A stretch of 64,000 nt of DNA, from assembly GCA_023213315.1 (NCBI GenBank), contig JAKCPI010027614.1, positions 1 through 64,000 of the forward strand. The letters run 5' to 3'. A program made the translations under genes and the position numbers. This DNA is from Euborellia annulipes (taxonomy: Eukaryota; Arthropoda; Insecta; Dermaptera; Anisolabididae). Below the pieces are notes generated by a model. That model made no database searches, was not told where the DNA came from, and worked only from the letters and a program-made list of their open reading frames with translations. Each line of letters starts with the position of its first letter. Within the stretch, counting starts at the first letter, position 1. Below, one piece after another: positions 48,344 through 59,525 of the stretch.

Positions 48344-50260
48344 AAAATAAGTTTTGAGATGAGTTTGTCAAACGAATCAATCTATTTAGGAGAAATTGTG
48401 TATTCCTTTTGTATTGAAAAGGAAACAAGGGATTATTTCCAATCATCTCCTATTCACATCCCCCAGCCTCTCAACGCCCTTTTGCAATGCACAGCCCAAT
48501 GGATTGTTACATGAATGAATGGAGATGTGATTTCCTTTTAATTAAACACGATAATTTTAATGACAATACAACAAACAAATGAAACAAATTAACACGTTCA
48601 ATTCAATTAGATAAATAATTGAACGGTAAAATTATAATATCGAAAAAAAGTACGAAACGAAACAGAAGACAGTGCTATATAAATTTATATTATTAATTAA
48701 TTGATATTCCCTTATGCCTTGTGATTATTAATTATCCTATCTTGATCGAAAAGGGGTAATTAAATTTTATAACCTTTTGATTTTTTTTTTTTTTTTTGAT
48801 AGATTAAAAAAAATTCGAACGGAGAGGAAATTATTTATTAGTCTATTTTAAACTTTAAAAGGAGTTTAATTCAATCAATTATCTACGAAATAGATTTTTA
48901 ATAAGTTTTATTATTTCCATAAAATGTGAATTTTTTTTTTTTTGGTGGCTGCTCGTTCGATCATTAAAGAGAAAAAAATTGAAGGGGATGAAAGGGGAAA
49001 AACGAGGGTGGAATGTTTTTTTTTCCTTTCGGATGTTGAAATTCATTAATAATTTAAAATAAAATTAAGTTTTTTATTAAATGATTTATCTTGATTTTGA
49101 GAGTAAACGGAATAAAAATGTACGTTCTGGGTGGTTCTTGTATCACAGGTGTATTATTTAAAGGGTGTCTAAACTTTTTGCGCATCACGGGAAGGCAGGC
49201 AACAGTCCTCTGTCTGTTGTAGAGCTGGGGACACTTTTTTATATATATTCCAATTTTAAATGTAAATTTATTCTTTTAATTATTTATAATAAAATAAACT
49301 AAGGATTCAAAATTTATTATATGACGAGATAAATATATTACAATAATTTCAAAAGGTAGAATTTTTCCCTTTATGAAAATTTATTTTGAACGGTATTATT
49401 GGCTAAGTATATGCACTGGCCTTAGATCATTTATTTATTTATTCCCTATCTCTTTACTTCTTAATTGTTTTAATGAATAAAGTCCTTTATAAATAATTTC
49501 TATAAAATCAAGTCGAGTGATTTACATCAAAAAGATATTTAGGAAGGATATGTCTTTTTGTCTTTTAATCAGTCAAGACAGACACTAATAGGAGGGCTCA
49601 TCATTTTTTTTTTAATTATCTTAATTATTTGTCACGCGTCGTAAACTTAACGAAGGTATAACGAGGGTCTTTAATTAGTTATTCAACAATAAATCAAATT
49701 TATTGCCAAAATTCTTATAAAGTACCGTATATTAAGGAATTATATAAAACAAAAAAGGGAACACAATTTTGGAGTGATGTGGTTGTTAGAAAGCTTACAT
49801 AAAAATAATCCCATATTTAATTGGAACAACTGTGACATAAAGTTCTAAAAAAATTTACAGGGGAGAGGGTGGGAGAACCAGGATGTAAGACAACCCTTTT
49901 ACCCTTTAAAATTTTTCGAATAAATAAAAATCACCTCATAGCAATATTTCCTAAATTTTTTATGTCCTCTAAAGAGAATCATAATAGCCCAAAATTTTTT
50001 TATTTTAACATGAAGCAAATTTCGGATATATAGACAATGCATCATAGTGAAAATAATTTTTAAAAAAATTCTACATTTGATATAATGTACCGTAAAATGG
50101 GACAACTTTGAACATCAGAAAATCTAGAGAAATAAGTGAAAAATGGCTTCAAGTCTAAGTGCTTCAGAAAAATTTATATATTGGCACAAAAGACCTGTGA
50201 AAATATAGCTTTCCGTCACCAGTTCAGGTGGATGGATAATCCTTGGACACAGGGTGAAGA

Positions 50261-50488
50261 CCCGAGTAAAAATGCTCGAAGGATCCACACGCCCGCAGTA
50301 GGTCTGCATAGTGAACTTTTAGGAACACACATAAGCCCATACCAGGAACAAAAAGGGTGTGAAAAATGTGTGTCCGTGGTGCGGGCGTGTGGATTCCTGT
50401 ATGCCCCTGTGTGTCCCTCAAGGTTCACTATGCAGACCTGCTGCGGGCGTGTGGATCCCTCGATCATTTTTAATCATTTTTACTCGGG
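50261..50488. repeat. GC-rich inverted repeat
   Basis: Arms 50261-50316 and 50423-50488 share CCCGAGTAAAAATG, GGATCCACACGCCCGCAG and GTCTGCATAGTGAAC as complements. The centre repeats GTGTGTCC and GGGCGTGTGGAT motifs. GC content is far above its surroundings, and open frames exist on both strands because of the symmetry; none is credible. Confidence 0.85.
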
Positions 50489-51605
50489 GAAGAAAACGCT
50501 ATATCTTAGAGTTTGATTTATTGCTTTTTGTCCAAATTTACCATATCTAGGAATAACAATGGACAGATCAATTGTTGCTTTAGCATAAAAACTAATGTGT
50601 CCAATGTTACCCCGTAATAGGTTTAACTTCGAACAGTAACTTTTAATTTTTTTTCTGAAACGATTCAATAATTTTCTGTAAAAATATGCTGTAAACAATT
50701 CATTACAATGATGTTTAGTTTTGACTAATAAAATTGTCCAAAGTTTTACGGCATATAAATCAGAACCCTAACAAGGTGTGATAAAGAAGTGGACTACACT
50801 AAAGGAGGAGGGGGAGGGTGAGTGAATGACAGATGAGAAACACTACTCTATCTACACACTGACGATTTTGAAGGCCTAGTAAATGCAAATAAATTTTTGT
50901 ATGATATTTAGATCTGACGAAGAGTTCGAAACAAATTAGAATAGCTTAATCAAAAAAGAAAAAATTAAAATTAATAGAACGGGAAGAGAATCACAAAAAA
51001 CGAAACCTCCAAGGGGAGGGAGGGGATAGGGAAGAGCCATAATTTTGCGCGCGTTGCTGAATTTGATCCTGAATCACCTTGTAGCTTCAATTTTCTCATC
51101 TAATCAACTCCTCAATATATAAATGAATGCAAAAATATTCCAAAGAATTTTTATTCAATATTATGCTTAAAAAAAAAAAACTCGTTTGTTAAAAAATTCT
51201 GTCAGGTTTGAAAATTTTAGATCGTTTTTTTGGCAGCTCATCGTAAATACATCACACCAGATGTACAAATAAAATTAATTTCAAAGCAAAAGAAGACTTT
51301 TTAATGATATTTTGATGACTATTTAACAGTTTTTTTCTCTCTCTCCCCCTCAACTCATAAAATTAAAAAAAAAAAAAAGAAGGTGATATATATTTTGATT
51401 AGGAGCCAAAAACACTTAAGATGGAATAAAATAAATATTTGCAATGTGTTGACATGTTCAATATTATGACGGAAAAAATGCATCTCTTTCAAAAAAGAAA
51501 ATAGTGATTTTTTTTTCTTTTATAATACACTCAGATATGAATAATGTATAAGGGAGTTTTGATAAAGGTGTTCCAATAAAGAAAAAAAAAATGCTCCCAA
51601 CTCAC
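50489..51605. other. Intron, nothing recognised
   Basis: AT-rich with a GC-containing patch near 51000-51060. GATCTGACGAAGAGTTCGAAAC at about 50910-50933 resembles a retroelement terminus but lacks supporting structure. Confidence 0.4.
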
Positions 51606-51717
51606 CAAGCTGTTGTTGTTGCTGGCTGGCAAGGAATTGTTGTTGTTGCAAAAGTTGAATAGGTTGCGGTGTCGCTTGCTGTTGTTGTTGTTGCTGTTGT
51701 TGTGTACGAAACAATTG
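51606..51717 (-). CDS. pum: pumilio internal exon, polyglutamine segment
   Basis: Pumilio is a cytoplasmic translational repressor that binds UGUA-type elements in mRNA 3'UTRs through a C-terminal PUM homology domain; this exon belongs to the low-complexity region ahead of that domain. The 112-base exon opens in phase 0 with QLFRTQ, runs into a Q9 tract, then has a segment containing FLASQQQQQL. Insect Pumilio proteins have a similar QQLFR-Q start and polyQ/FLA-QQQ stretch at this place (recalled, not searched). The acceptor is a polypyrimidine run ending ACAG just above 51717; the donor is G|GTGAGT at 51605-51600. It ends in phase 1, exactly what the exon at 37049 needs. CAA/CAG codons are mixed, so length instability is moderate. 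The preceding exon was not found up to 64000. Identity is sound because of synteny and phase with the other two exons; alone it would be weak. Confidence 0.8.
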
Positions 51718-52205
51718 CTGTAACAAACAAAAAAAAAATACGAATTAGACAAACAATGTCAATAACTTGTAAATGATTTAAATAAACCAAGGAAAAAAAG
51801 AGGAGGAGTCACTTTCAAGGTAAACAACAGTATAAAAAAAAAATAAATAAATAAATTCGTGTATGGAATCAAGAGCAGAGGTGGGTGGGGTAAAAAAATA
51901 AATAAAAAAACGTCTCTTCTCTTAAGTAAACCTCAATTTTTTTTTTTTACTCCGGCATCAATTAGTAAAAAATTTGCATCGAAAAGAAAGAGTTATAAAA
52001 AGACAATCTTTTTAATGAATGAATTATATATAGCCTACTATATATATGAATTTCGTCTTTGAAGAAAGAAAAAAAAAACGGAAGCCATTAAAATGAAACA
52101 ATTTTTTCTTACCTATTTCTAAATTAAATGAGAAAAAAAAAAAAAAAAAAAAAAAAAGGTAAAAGGTATGATATAATATATTTTTTTTTTTTTTTTTTTT
52201 TTTTT

Positions 52206-52468
52206 AAACATTCACACTTTTTTCTCATTCACACTCACATTCACACAGACATTCACACTGTCTTTTCGGCAACTTAGGCCATTTAAGACTTTGACGATAA
52301 CCGTTGTAAGGAATATATTTATTGTGGGGTCAGGCATTTCTATTTAAGCCATCTGGTATCCAAATGGCTTAAATAAAATCATCGGACTGCCTGGGTCCGA
52401 ACCCGCGACGTTTGGTATAGGAGGTAGGCGCGCTACTTACTACGCCAAACCCGGGGGCAATATATTTT
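52206..52468 (-). mobile_element. tRNA-derived SINE, family B, full length
   Basis: On the minus strand: head GCCCCCGGGTTTGGCGTAGT, A-box-like GTAAGTAGCGCGCC, B box GCGGGTTCGGACCC, body with GGATACCAGATGGC and TGCCTGACCCC, then GGCCTAAGTTGCCGAAAAGA, (GTGTGAATG)n and a long A tail (T run 52176-52205 on the plus strand). Confidence 0.85.
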
Positions 52469-52508
52469 TTATACGATATTTCTAATTTTAAACGACCAGT
52501 AAATTAAC

Positions 52509-52924
52509 AATTGAAATACACATAAATAGTAGATTCATTCTTGGACTGTAGAAGTGTTAATTCAATGAAGACAAAACAATTTTTCAAAAAATTATCTTGA
52601 TTTATTTTCCAGAGTATTATGACTTGGCTGACAAGCATGTGCAATTAGACAGTAAAAAATTAGTAAAAGAAAAAGAAAAATCTTAACATGTTGATTTATT
52701 GTAAAGAAAATAATTGTTATAACTGTATTCTTGTTTGCAGTTCATGGCTCTGAAGATGGCAGTGTTGTTGCCGAAACAAGTCTAATTGCGCATGCTTGTC
52801 AGCCAAGCCATAATACTCTGGAAAATAAATCAAGATAATTTTTTGAAAAATTGTTTTGTCTTCATTGAATTAACACACCTTCTACAGTTCAAGAATGAAT
52901 CTACTATTTATGTGTATTTCAATT
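52509..52924. mobile_element. Fold-back Penelope-like terminal element
   Basis: Arms 52509-52650 and 52780-52924 are inverted copies of about 142 bases, ending in AATTGAAATACACATAAATAG. The 130-base centre carries CTGAAGATGGCA...TGCCGAAAC at 52750-52777, a hammerhead-like core just before the right arm. Confidence 0.75.
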
Positions 52925-53089
52925 GAGATATCTCTCAAAAGACCAACAACTAAACGTCCGCCTACAAGATGGGCTGACGATTTTTTTTTTTGAAGACTTC
53001 ATTGAACAAAGAAGAAATTATTTCGAGAGGCAACTGAACCATTCCTAAGGAGATAATTTTATAATTTTTTTTTTCTTTTAGTTTATTTA

Positions 53090-53245
53090 AGATCTTTTCG
53101 GCATTTAGACTCCAACTCTATTTATTTGAAATGATTGGTTGCCAATTCAAATGAAATAAATCTTTTTCGCTTGGGACGGGAAGCGAACCTAGGATCTTAG
53201 CACGAGAAGCTAATGTCTTCTTTCTGGGCCACAGGTCACGGGAAA
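53090..53245 (-). mobile_element. tRNA-derived SINE, family A
   Basis: On the minus strand: B box AGGTTCGCTTCCCGTCCC (53189-53172), body with TTGGCAACCAATCATTTCAA, GGAGTCTAAATGCCGAAAAG and an A-rich tail. Confidence 0.8.
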
Positions 53246-53350
53246 TTTTATAATAATAAATAAATATAAGGGGACAAATTAAAGATAAAAAAATAAAATA
53301 AATATATTTCAAATTTCTCAAAAAAATAAATATAAGAATTTTAATTTGAT

Positions 53351-53618
53351 CAGTGGCGTAGCGAGGGAAGGGGGTGGGGGGGGCAAGGAGGGTCATCATG
53401 CCCCGGGCGCTACTCACAAAGGGGCGCCAAATGATCCGGAAAACAAAAAATTTATTATAATTGATTTCTGGAAAATATATTTTAAATTTAGTGCCAAAGT
53501 AATATAATAATTGTGTATATTTTGCATATATAATATTATATGGTTTTCGAATGGGAGGGGGGGGGGGCGTTAAAAAGGTATTGTGCCCCGGACGCGAGTT
53601 AAGCTCACTACGCCACTG
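53351..53618. mobile_element. hAT-type MITE with 8-bp duplication AATYTGAT
   Basis: Ends CAGTGGCGTAGCGAG and CTCACTACGCCACTG are inverted; flanks AATTTGAT (53343-53350) and AATCTGAT (53619-53626) differ at one base. Internal GCCCCGG repeats and G runs. 268 bp, no transposase. Confidence 0.88.
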
Positions 53619-54726
53619 AATCTGATGATAATAATATCAAAAGAAAAAGAAACTGGGACAACAATAATGGTCCAAAGGTCAGAGAAAAGATCCCCTGGAG
53701 AAATTTTTTTTTAAATAGGCAAGTCGGCCAGAGAGAAACACAGACAGAGTCCTTGGCATTATACTATAAAAGTAGATATTTTTTATGCTTTATTTAGATC
53801 GTGACTTAAAGAATTAAATTTAAAATTCACTAAATCATCACTAAATATTCAATAAGATATGATTATTATAAGAAAAATTATGATATTGGTAGTAATTTTT
53901 AAAAAAGGAGTGTTCAGTTAATAGGACATTTATTCAAGTATTATTAAGAATCAAATGAATTAGATTGAGTTATTAATGAAAAAAAAATTTGATCCAAAGA
54001 CAGTTCTACTTTAGTAATATGACATTTATGAAAGGGCTAAACCCTTTTAAGGGAGCTTGTCGTCTCAATTTCCCTAAGACGGACAACTAATCGACCACTT
54101 GGCGATCAATCATTGGAGCCCTTTCCCCTTTTTACTTTTTTCTTTTTTTTTTATGGGAGAGAAATCCCAAAGCGACTAACAAATGACAAGAGAGAAAAGA
54201 GAAAGAGTTAATAAAAAAGTTTTATAGAAATCAAATGAGAGAGAGACATTCGTTCCTTCTTAGAATATTTTGTCCTTTTTTTTTTATTCTTGCCGTAGTT
54301 GGCAAGTTTGATAAGTAACAAATTCAGCATTATGGGAAATGTGCTGGGAAATGGAAAATGGGAGTGTGATTGAGGGAGGAGAGGGGGGGAATGACTTGAT
54401 ATGTAACGATCCTCTAGGAATTATTATTATTTTAATCGATGTGCATTTGTCTTAATGATAATTACATTTCCGATGATAATAAGTTTTTAAGTAATCTATT
54501 TCCTTCATTAGGAATTAGAATTTATTTATAGTCAGAAAAAGTGAATATTGCGTCAAATTGTTATCATGTCGATTTAACGTGTAATAATAAGATTTAAACT
54601 TTAGACTGTTAGTTCACGTTGAAACATTTTGTAAATTAAAATTAAATATAGAAATTAAATACTAGCTAGTTTATTTACCTAGGTTATTTGTTTCAAAGGT
54701 TTTAAAAATTAAAAATTAACACTTAA

Positions 54727-54767
54727 TACGTATTTCAACAATTACTTGTCATCAACAGAAGTGATTA
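54727..54767 (-). ncRNA. Hammerhead ribozyme-like motif, inverted mate
   Basis: Same layout on the minus strand: ACTT, CTGTTGA (one core change), T, GACAA/TTGTT stem with one G-U, GAAA, ATACGTAT forming stem III, then AAGT closing stem I. Confidence 0.45.
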
Positions 54768-55192
54768 CATTCTAATACATGAAAGTAGCAACATTAAACA
54801 CTATACACTAAAAGAAGTGGTACCACCTGCAATACATCAAAGTAATAAGTTTAGCTTACAAACTCAACGCTATATAATGAAATCAAATGGCCTATTAGAG
54901 AAATTAATATAATAACAATATAAGTAATAAAATAATAATAATACTCAATTCAAACATTTTTTTTTTTAAGAAAAGGGGTTGTATTGAGTATTATTATTAT
55001 TATTTTATTACTTATTATACTGGCTGTGTTATTTTATTACTTATATTGTTATTATATCAATTTCTAATAGGTCATATGATTTAATTATATAGCGTTGAGT
55101 TTGTAAGCTAAACTTATTAGTTTTATGTATTGGAGTTGGTACCTCTTCTTCTAGTGTATAATGTTGCTACTTTCATGTATTAGGATGTTATC

Positions 55193-55234
55193 ACTTCTGA
55201 TGATGACAAGATATTGTCGAAATACCTATTAAGT
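55193..55234 (+). ncRNA. Hammerhead ribozyme-like motif
   Basis: CTGATGA at 55197-55203; a T; stem II GACAA (55205-55209) and TTGTC (55214-55218) with loop GATA; GAAA at 55219-55222; a 2-3 bp stem III; candidate cleavage after ATT at 55230. ACTT (55193-55196) pairs with AAGT (55231-55234) as stem I in exact register. The single base between core and stem II is non-canonical. Confidence 0.55.
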
Positions 55235-56206
55235 ATTAATTTTTAATTAATAAAACCTTTGAAACAATTAGCCTAGTGTTTAATTTTAATTTTAATATCT
55301 AATATCTTATTGTTAGTGGAAAAATATACTAGAAAAAAAAAAGAAGTATTAGTAAACGTTTAAAAAAAGGACAGCCGCGAAGTTTATTTTGTATTTGATT
55401 TATCTCAAAGAGACTTATCGTTAATGAGCCTCATCTCAGCATCAATAAATTACTAAAAAAAAAAAAATAATATTTACGTAAAGTCATTTTTTTTTACATT
55501 TGTTTTAATATTGACAGAAAAAAATATATATTTACTCAGAGTATTTTTTCCTCTCTGTTAATTAAAACACGAGGTTGTTTGAGAAGTAAATATAATAATA
55601 TTTGAAACAATGTTGTAGGAAGAGTAAAAAAGAACATGTCACGGAAGATCAACCAAGAGTGTCTAAAAGTAAGAGCCAATGCACTAAAAGCATAAGTTCA
55701 AAGACATACGTAACAACCTACGTGTTGGTATAATATTCATTTTCAGAAAAAAGGGTGTGGCAGGTCCAGAATATAATCTACTAATTAATAGAGAAGGATA
55801 TCCATCACTCAAAAGTGAATCTATCTACTAATTAATATAGTTTGTTTATTAATCATTTATACAGAGAGAGAGAAAGATAGCAGTGATATTGATTACGAAT
55901 GGCTGATAAATTTATGGAACGTGTGAAATATCATAAAAAAACTTTTCCTTTGAAATGATATTAAAACAAAAGGAACAATGTATGGAATTTTTCAAAGTCG
56001 TAGGCAGAAAACTCTTGAAGAGGTTTATAACTGATACAATAATTGTTATATATTAATTCAAATAGCAAAAAAAGTAGATATCTTAGGGAGTCGAACCATG
56101 GGTCTAACAGTAAGATCCACTTCCGCTAAATTATTGTACAAAGTGTAGATGAAGGGGCATGAAGAGTACAAATAGGCAGTTCCATTGTTCAACTCCCAAA
56201 AGTATA

Positions 56207-56485
56207 GTGAGCGCCAGAATTAAGTCCCCACCTGGGAGGTACAGCCATAAGTACAATATATGATCTTCATTTCAAGATGTTTATTCCTCGGCTTGAATCT
56301 TGACATCTTGAATTGAAGATTAAATTCTACCGGCCCAGCATCTGTAAATTTTAAATTTAAGTAAAATATATGGTATATAGTGAAATAATTTTAATGACCG
56401 AATAGGTAAAATAAAATCTGGTACAGATGATTTCATTTTTCGGTCATATACCATATTCTTGTGGGAACTTTATTGTGGCGCTCAC
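56207..56485. mobile_element. Tc1/mariner-like MITE, TA-flanked
   Basis: Ends GTGAGCGCCAGAATTAAGTC and its imperfect complement ending GGCGCTCAC, each bordered by TA (56205-56206, 56486-56487). 279 bp. The interior has further small palindromes around TCAAGATGT and ATATACCATA. Confidence 0.75.
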
Positions 56486-56689
56486 TACAATACCTACTTT
56501 TTTCGACTATTTGAGTTAATATTAATTATGTTTTATATTTTCTTTTAAATTTGAAATTTCTGGAGGGGCTTGACCCTTGACCTCCTTCCCACCACATTCT
56601 GTATGTACTACTTTGTAAAGGAACTTAAGAAAACGATTTCAAATAGTTCTGATTTCATTCATCCAATTTGCATGATCATTAAAATCCAG

Positions 56690-57080
56690 GACTAATCACT
56701 TGCATTCGGTCGACATTTAACCCACGGGATTAAAATAGGAAATCGATTCATTCGGAGTCCGAATTACATGGGCCGCCTCTCCGCGTAATGATCTCTCTCT
56801 TTCTCTCTCTCATGGAAATCTTTCGCGCGTGGCAGAGATAGAAAGAGAGAAAATAAAATTTATGTTGCGTGGTTAATAGAAGAGTTGATTCAACCCGGGG
56901 CAGTGGCGTGACTCCAATGCAATGGATGGACGACGACGTTCAAGTCTCCTCGGACAAAGAAGAAGTAGAATCGAAAGAGTCAACCACCTCTTTTTTCCAA
57001 CGAGAAGAAAAACCTTGAGTGTGCGTGGTCTTGCCAAAAACTCCCCTCGGCGTAAACAAAGGAACGCAATTTCAATCCAG
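56690..57080. promoter_or_regulatory. GC-richer island, possible promoter or untranslated exon
   Basis: CpG-containing stretch with GGGCCGCCTCTCCGCG, CTTTCGCGCGTGGC and a purine-rich part. A plus-strand 33-codon frame from ATG at 56917 is acidic (MQWMDDDVQVSSDKEEVESK) and a second overlaps it; neither is recognisable. Confidence 0.22.
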
Positions 57081-58970
57081 AAATTAATCCAATTATTTAT
57101 CTTTTCTAATAATAAGTATGAAATAAGAATAAAATGAGTTTGATTATTTGTTGGAAAGTTTCATTAGGCTTTTAGTGCAAAAACATAATTGACAATAGAT
57201 GACAGTGTCGTCGTTTCTAATTTCCGTGTTAGGTCAACATCGGCTTTTGTTAAATGGGAACAAAGGGCTCTTTAAAAGGTCTCCTAGTCCTCCTAGCGTC
57301 TATCGAGCTCACATTAACAACAACCTTTATCCAAAATAAACATTTCAGACTAACCCTTTCCATTTGCCCTTTATGATCTTTTTTGTGAAAAAAAAAATAA
57401 GGAAATTATATATCTTCCTTCAATTAACGACAAAATAATTGGAAAAAAAATTAATCTGAAAAGCAAGATCGATTTTTGTGAAAGAGTTAAGGGCAAAATC
57501 CCAGCAAATTTGAATATTCTTGAATACATCACCGGGAACATGAAAAGGGACAACTCAACAATTTTTTAAGATTGCAAATTTGCGAAATGATTAGACAAAC
57601 TTGCGCCTCCTGGAGTCTATCCAAGATTTCGCCGCGGGCGGACTACCTCTACCCTAGGACGCCGGACCATTTTAAACGATATATTGACTGGCTAACGTAT
57701 AGTCTATTTGAGCGATGATTGAAAAAAATGTCATCTTTTTCAAAAGTCAATATATTTTTACCTGAAGAAAACCGGATAATACAAAATTAAATAAGTTCGA
57801 AATTATTTGAGCAGATTTATCCACTTTCCTAACCTGATTGTAAAGAAGTTTCACTACCCTAGTGTGTAATATAAGCACACGGGGATTGTTTATTTATTAA
57901 AATCAGGAAAATAACCAACCATTTTTGCTTTAATTTGTACAAGTGGCAAAGTATATTATTTAAAAACCTTGACATAGACTTTTTTTAATAACAACAATTT
58001 CCAGCTAATAACACGATTTACTAACTACACCTTATCTAGCTGGCTATTAAACTCTAAAACCGGCTAATAAGACAATTTAAATAACGAGTTTGAGGTATGA
58101 ATGATGATTTTCAACGCTCAACCAGGCGAGGCATGAATAAGAAAAGGTAAGCAAGAGTAAGTGAGTATAGCGCATTTGTATGTAACCCATATTTGGGAAT
58201 AAGCACTTGACATATGCGGCTGTTACGTTCCTTTATATAGCAGAGCAGGAATTAATTAGAAACTCAAATGGGCTTTGAGTTTAGGGTTAAGCTAAGGGCA
58301 GGTAATTACTTCATGCGACATATTGACTAAATTCAATAGATTGTTAAAAGAATCTATGAATTCATCAGCAAAGTGCAAACGCTAATTAAACAGTTTGCGG
58401 ACCAAATAAAGAACATTTATATTATCGTCAAAATGATAGATAGAAAAAAAAAGTTGGATAAATTTGCATAAAGACTAAAATAACGAGTAATTCCACTAAT
58501 GGGGTGAAAAGTGAGAGAAAAAAAAATGACATCATCATAACCACATTAAAGTTCATACTTTTAACGGTGTTTTGGAATTATCAGTCATGACGTCATTTAA
58601 CTGACATTTCATAATATTATAGAATCTAAATGGACATGCATCGAATGATTAAAGATGCATTGAGTGTATTTATTTTGCAATAAGTTTGGTGAATGAATGA
58701 TTCATAGATAGGTGCAAGGTTACAATCGAGTTGTGACGTAACTGGGGCAGGGAGGACGATATAGTAATTGGAATGGAACAAAAAATTTTATCCCACCTGC
58801 TGAATCAAACAGAGACCTTGACACTCACCTACAACATGATTGATATGTATAAAATTTAATAATGACTGTTTTAAAAACAAAAAACAAAAAATTCTCAGCC
58901 CTGAGCTACCCTCATTTTACTTTCTCTTACCTATATATTGATTGCAATAAAATATAATATTTTTTCTTTG
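57081..58970. other. Intron or upstream flank, no gene seen
   Basis: AT-rich with a short GC patch at 57600-57680 (CGCCGCGGGCGG), a TGACGTCA octamer at 58588-58595 and a HER end fragment (TACTTTCTCTTACC) near 58919-58932. Confidence 0.4.
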
Positions 58971-59101
58971 GCCTAAGGCAGTGATTTCCAAACTTTATGT
59001 TACCACGCCTCCCTTAAAAATATTTAATCTTATGACGCCCCCCTCCCCCATTTTATAAAATAATACAAAAAAAAAAAAATTTTTAATGCTAAAAAAATTA
59101 A

Positions 59102-59278
59102 AGCGGAGTCAAAAAAAAAATTCCTAGTTATTGAATGAAAATTTTGAATGAAAAATTACAATTATAATTTTGAAATTAAAATTTTCTTTTATTCTCGCCT
59201 CCGGCTCTTAAGAAGGCGGAAACGTCACAATAATTTTGGCTGCATATGACTAGGAATTTTTTTTTACTCCGCGAGAAT
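59102..59278. repeat. Small fold-back inside the composite hAT
   Basis: GCGGAGTC, an A run and TTCCTAGT at 59103-59128 pair with ACTAGGAA, a T run and ACTCCGCG at 59250-59278. The segment AAGAAGGCGGAAACGTCAC between them resembles the GAAACGT termini elsewhere. Confidence 0.6.
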
Positions 59279-59525
59279 AAATAAAAAAAATATTTTTTTT
59301 ATTTATTCTTATTTATATTAAAACTAGCAATTGGTCCTGGTGGCCAATATTCGCCCCTCCCCTTTGGCTAGTTATTTTATTTTGAAATTATTTTATTTTA
59401 ATTTTAAACCCTTAATCCACCCCTGAGTAAAAGTATATTAAAGTAATTTGATTTACAAAAATATAGGCCAAATAGAAAGAATATAATGGTAAATAATGGT
59501 GACTTAAAAAAAGATAAAAAAATAC

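Larger units (their letters stand above)
37050..51605 (-). other. pum: pumilio intron (14.6 kb) between polyQ and YVINAQ exons
   Basis: Bounded by a GTGAGT donor and a polypyrimidine-ACAG acceptor, with matching phase 1 on both sides. It is filled with transposon remnants that are listed separately. The stretches 37301-41822 and 48344-50260 hold no gene I can recognise; the open frames in them are short, AT-driven and lack splice or family signals. A skipped or alternative cassette exon cannot be excluded. Confidence 0.75.
54679..55276. mobile_element. Fold-back Penelope-like terminal element with two hammerhead-like motifs
   Basis: Arms 54679-54960 and 54972-55276 are inverted copies with scattered mismatches and a few indels, separated by a T/A-rich loop. 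Each arm has one hammerhead-like motif, pointing outward, followed by TATTAAGTNTTAATTTTT and CCTTTGAAACAA. No coding sequence remains. Confidence 0.75.

Noticed and set aside
50136..50516. Plus- and minus-strand frames of 60-126 codons
   Set aside because: Produced by the GC-rich inverted repeat; both strands are open because of symmetry, and the protein halves mirror each other.
51606..51717. Triplet-repeat microsatellite rather than an exon
   Set aside because: Flanking splice sites, correct phase with the next exon and the QLFR start support coding.
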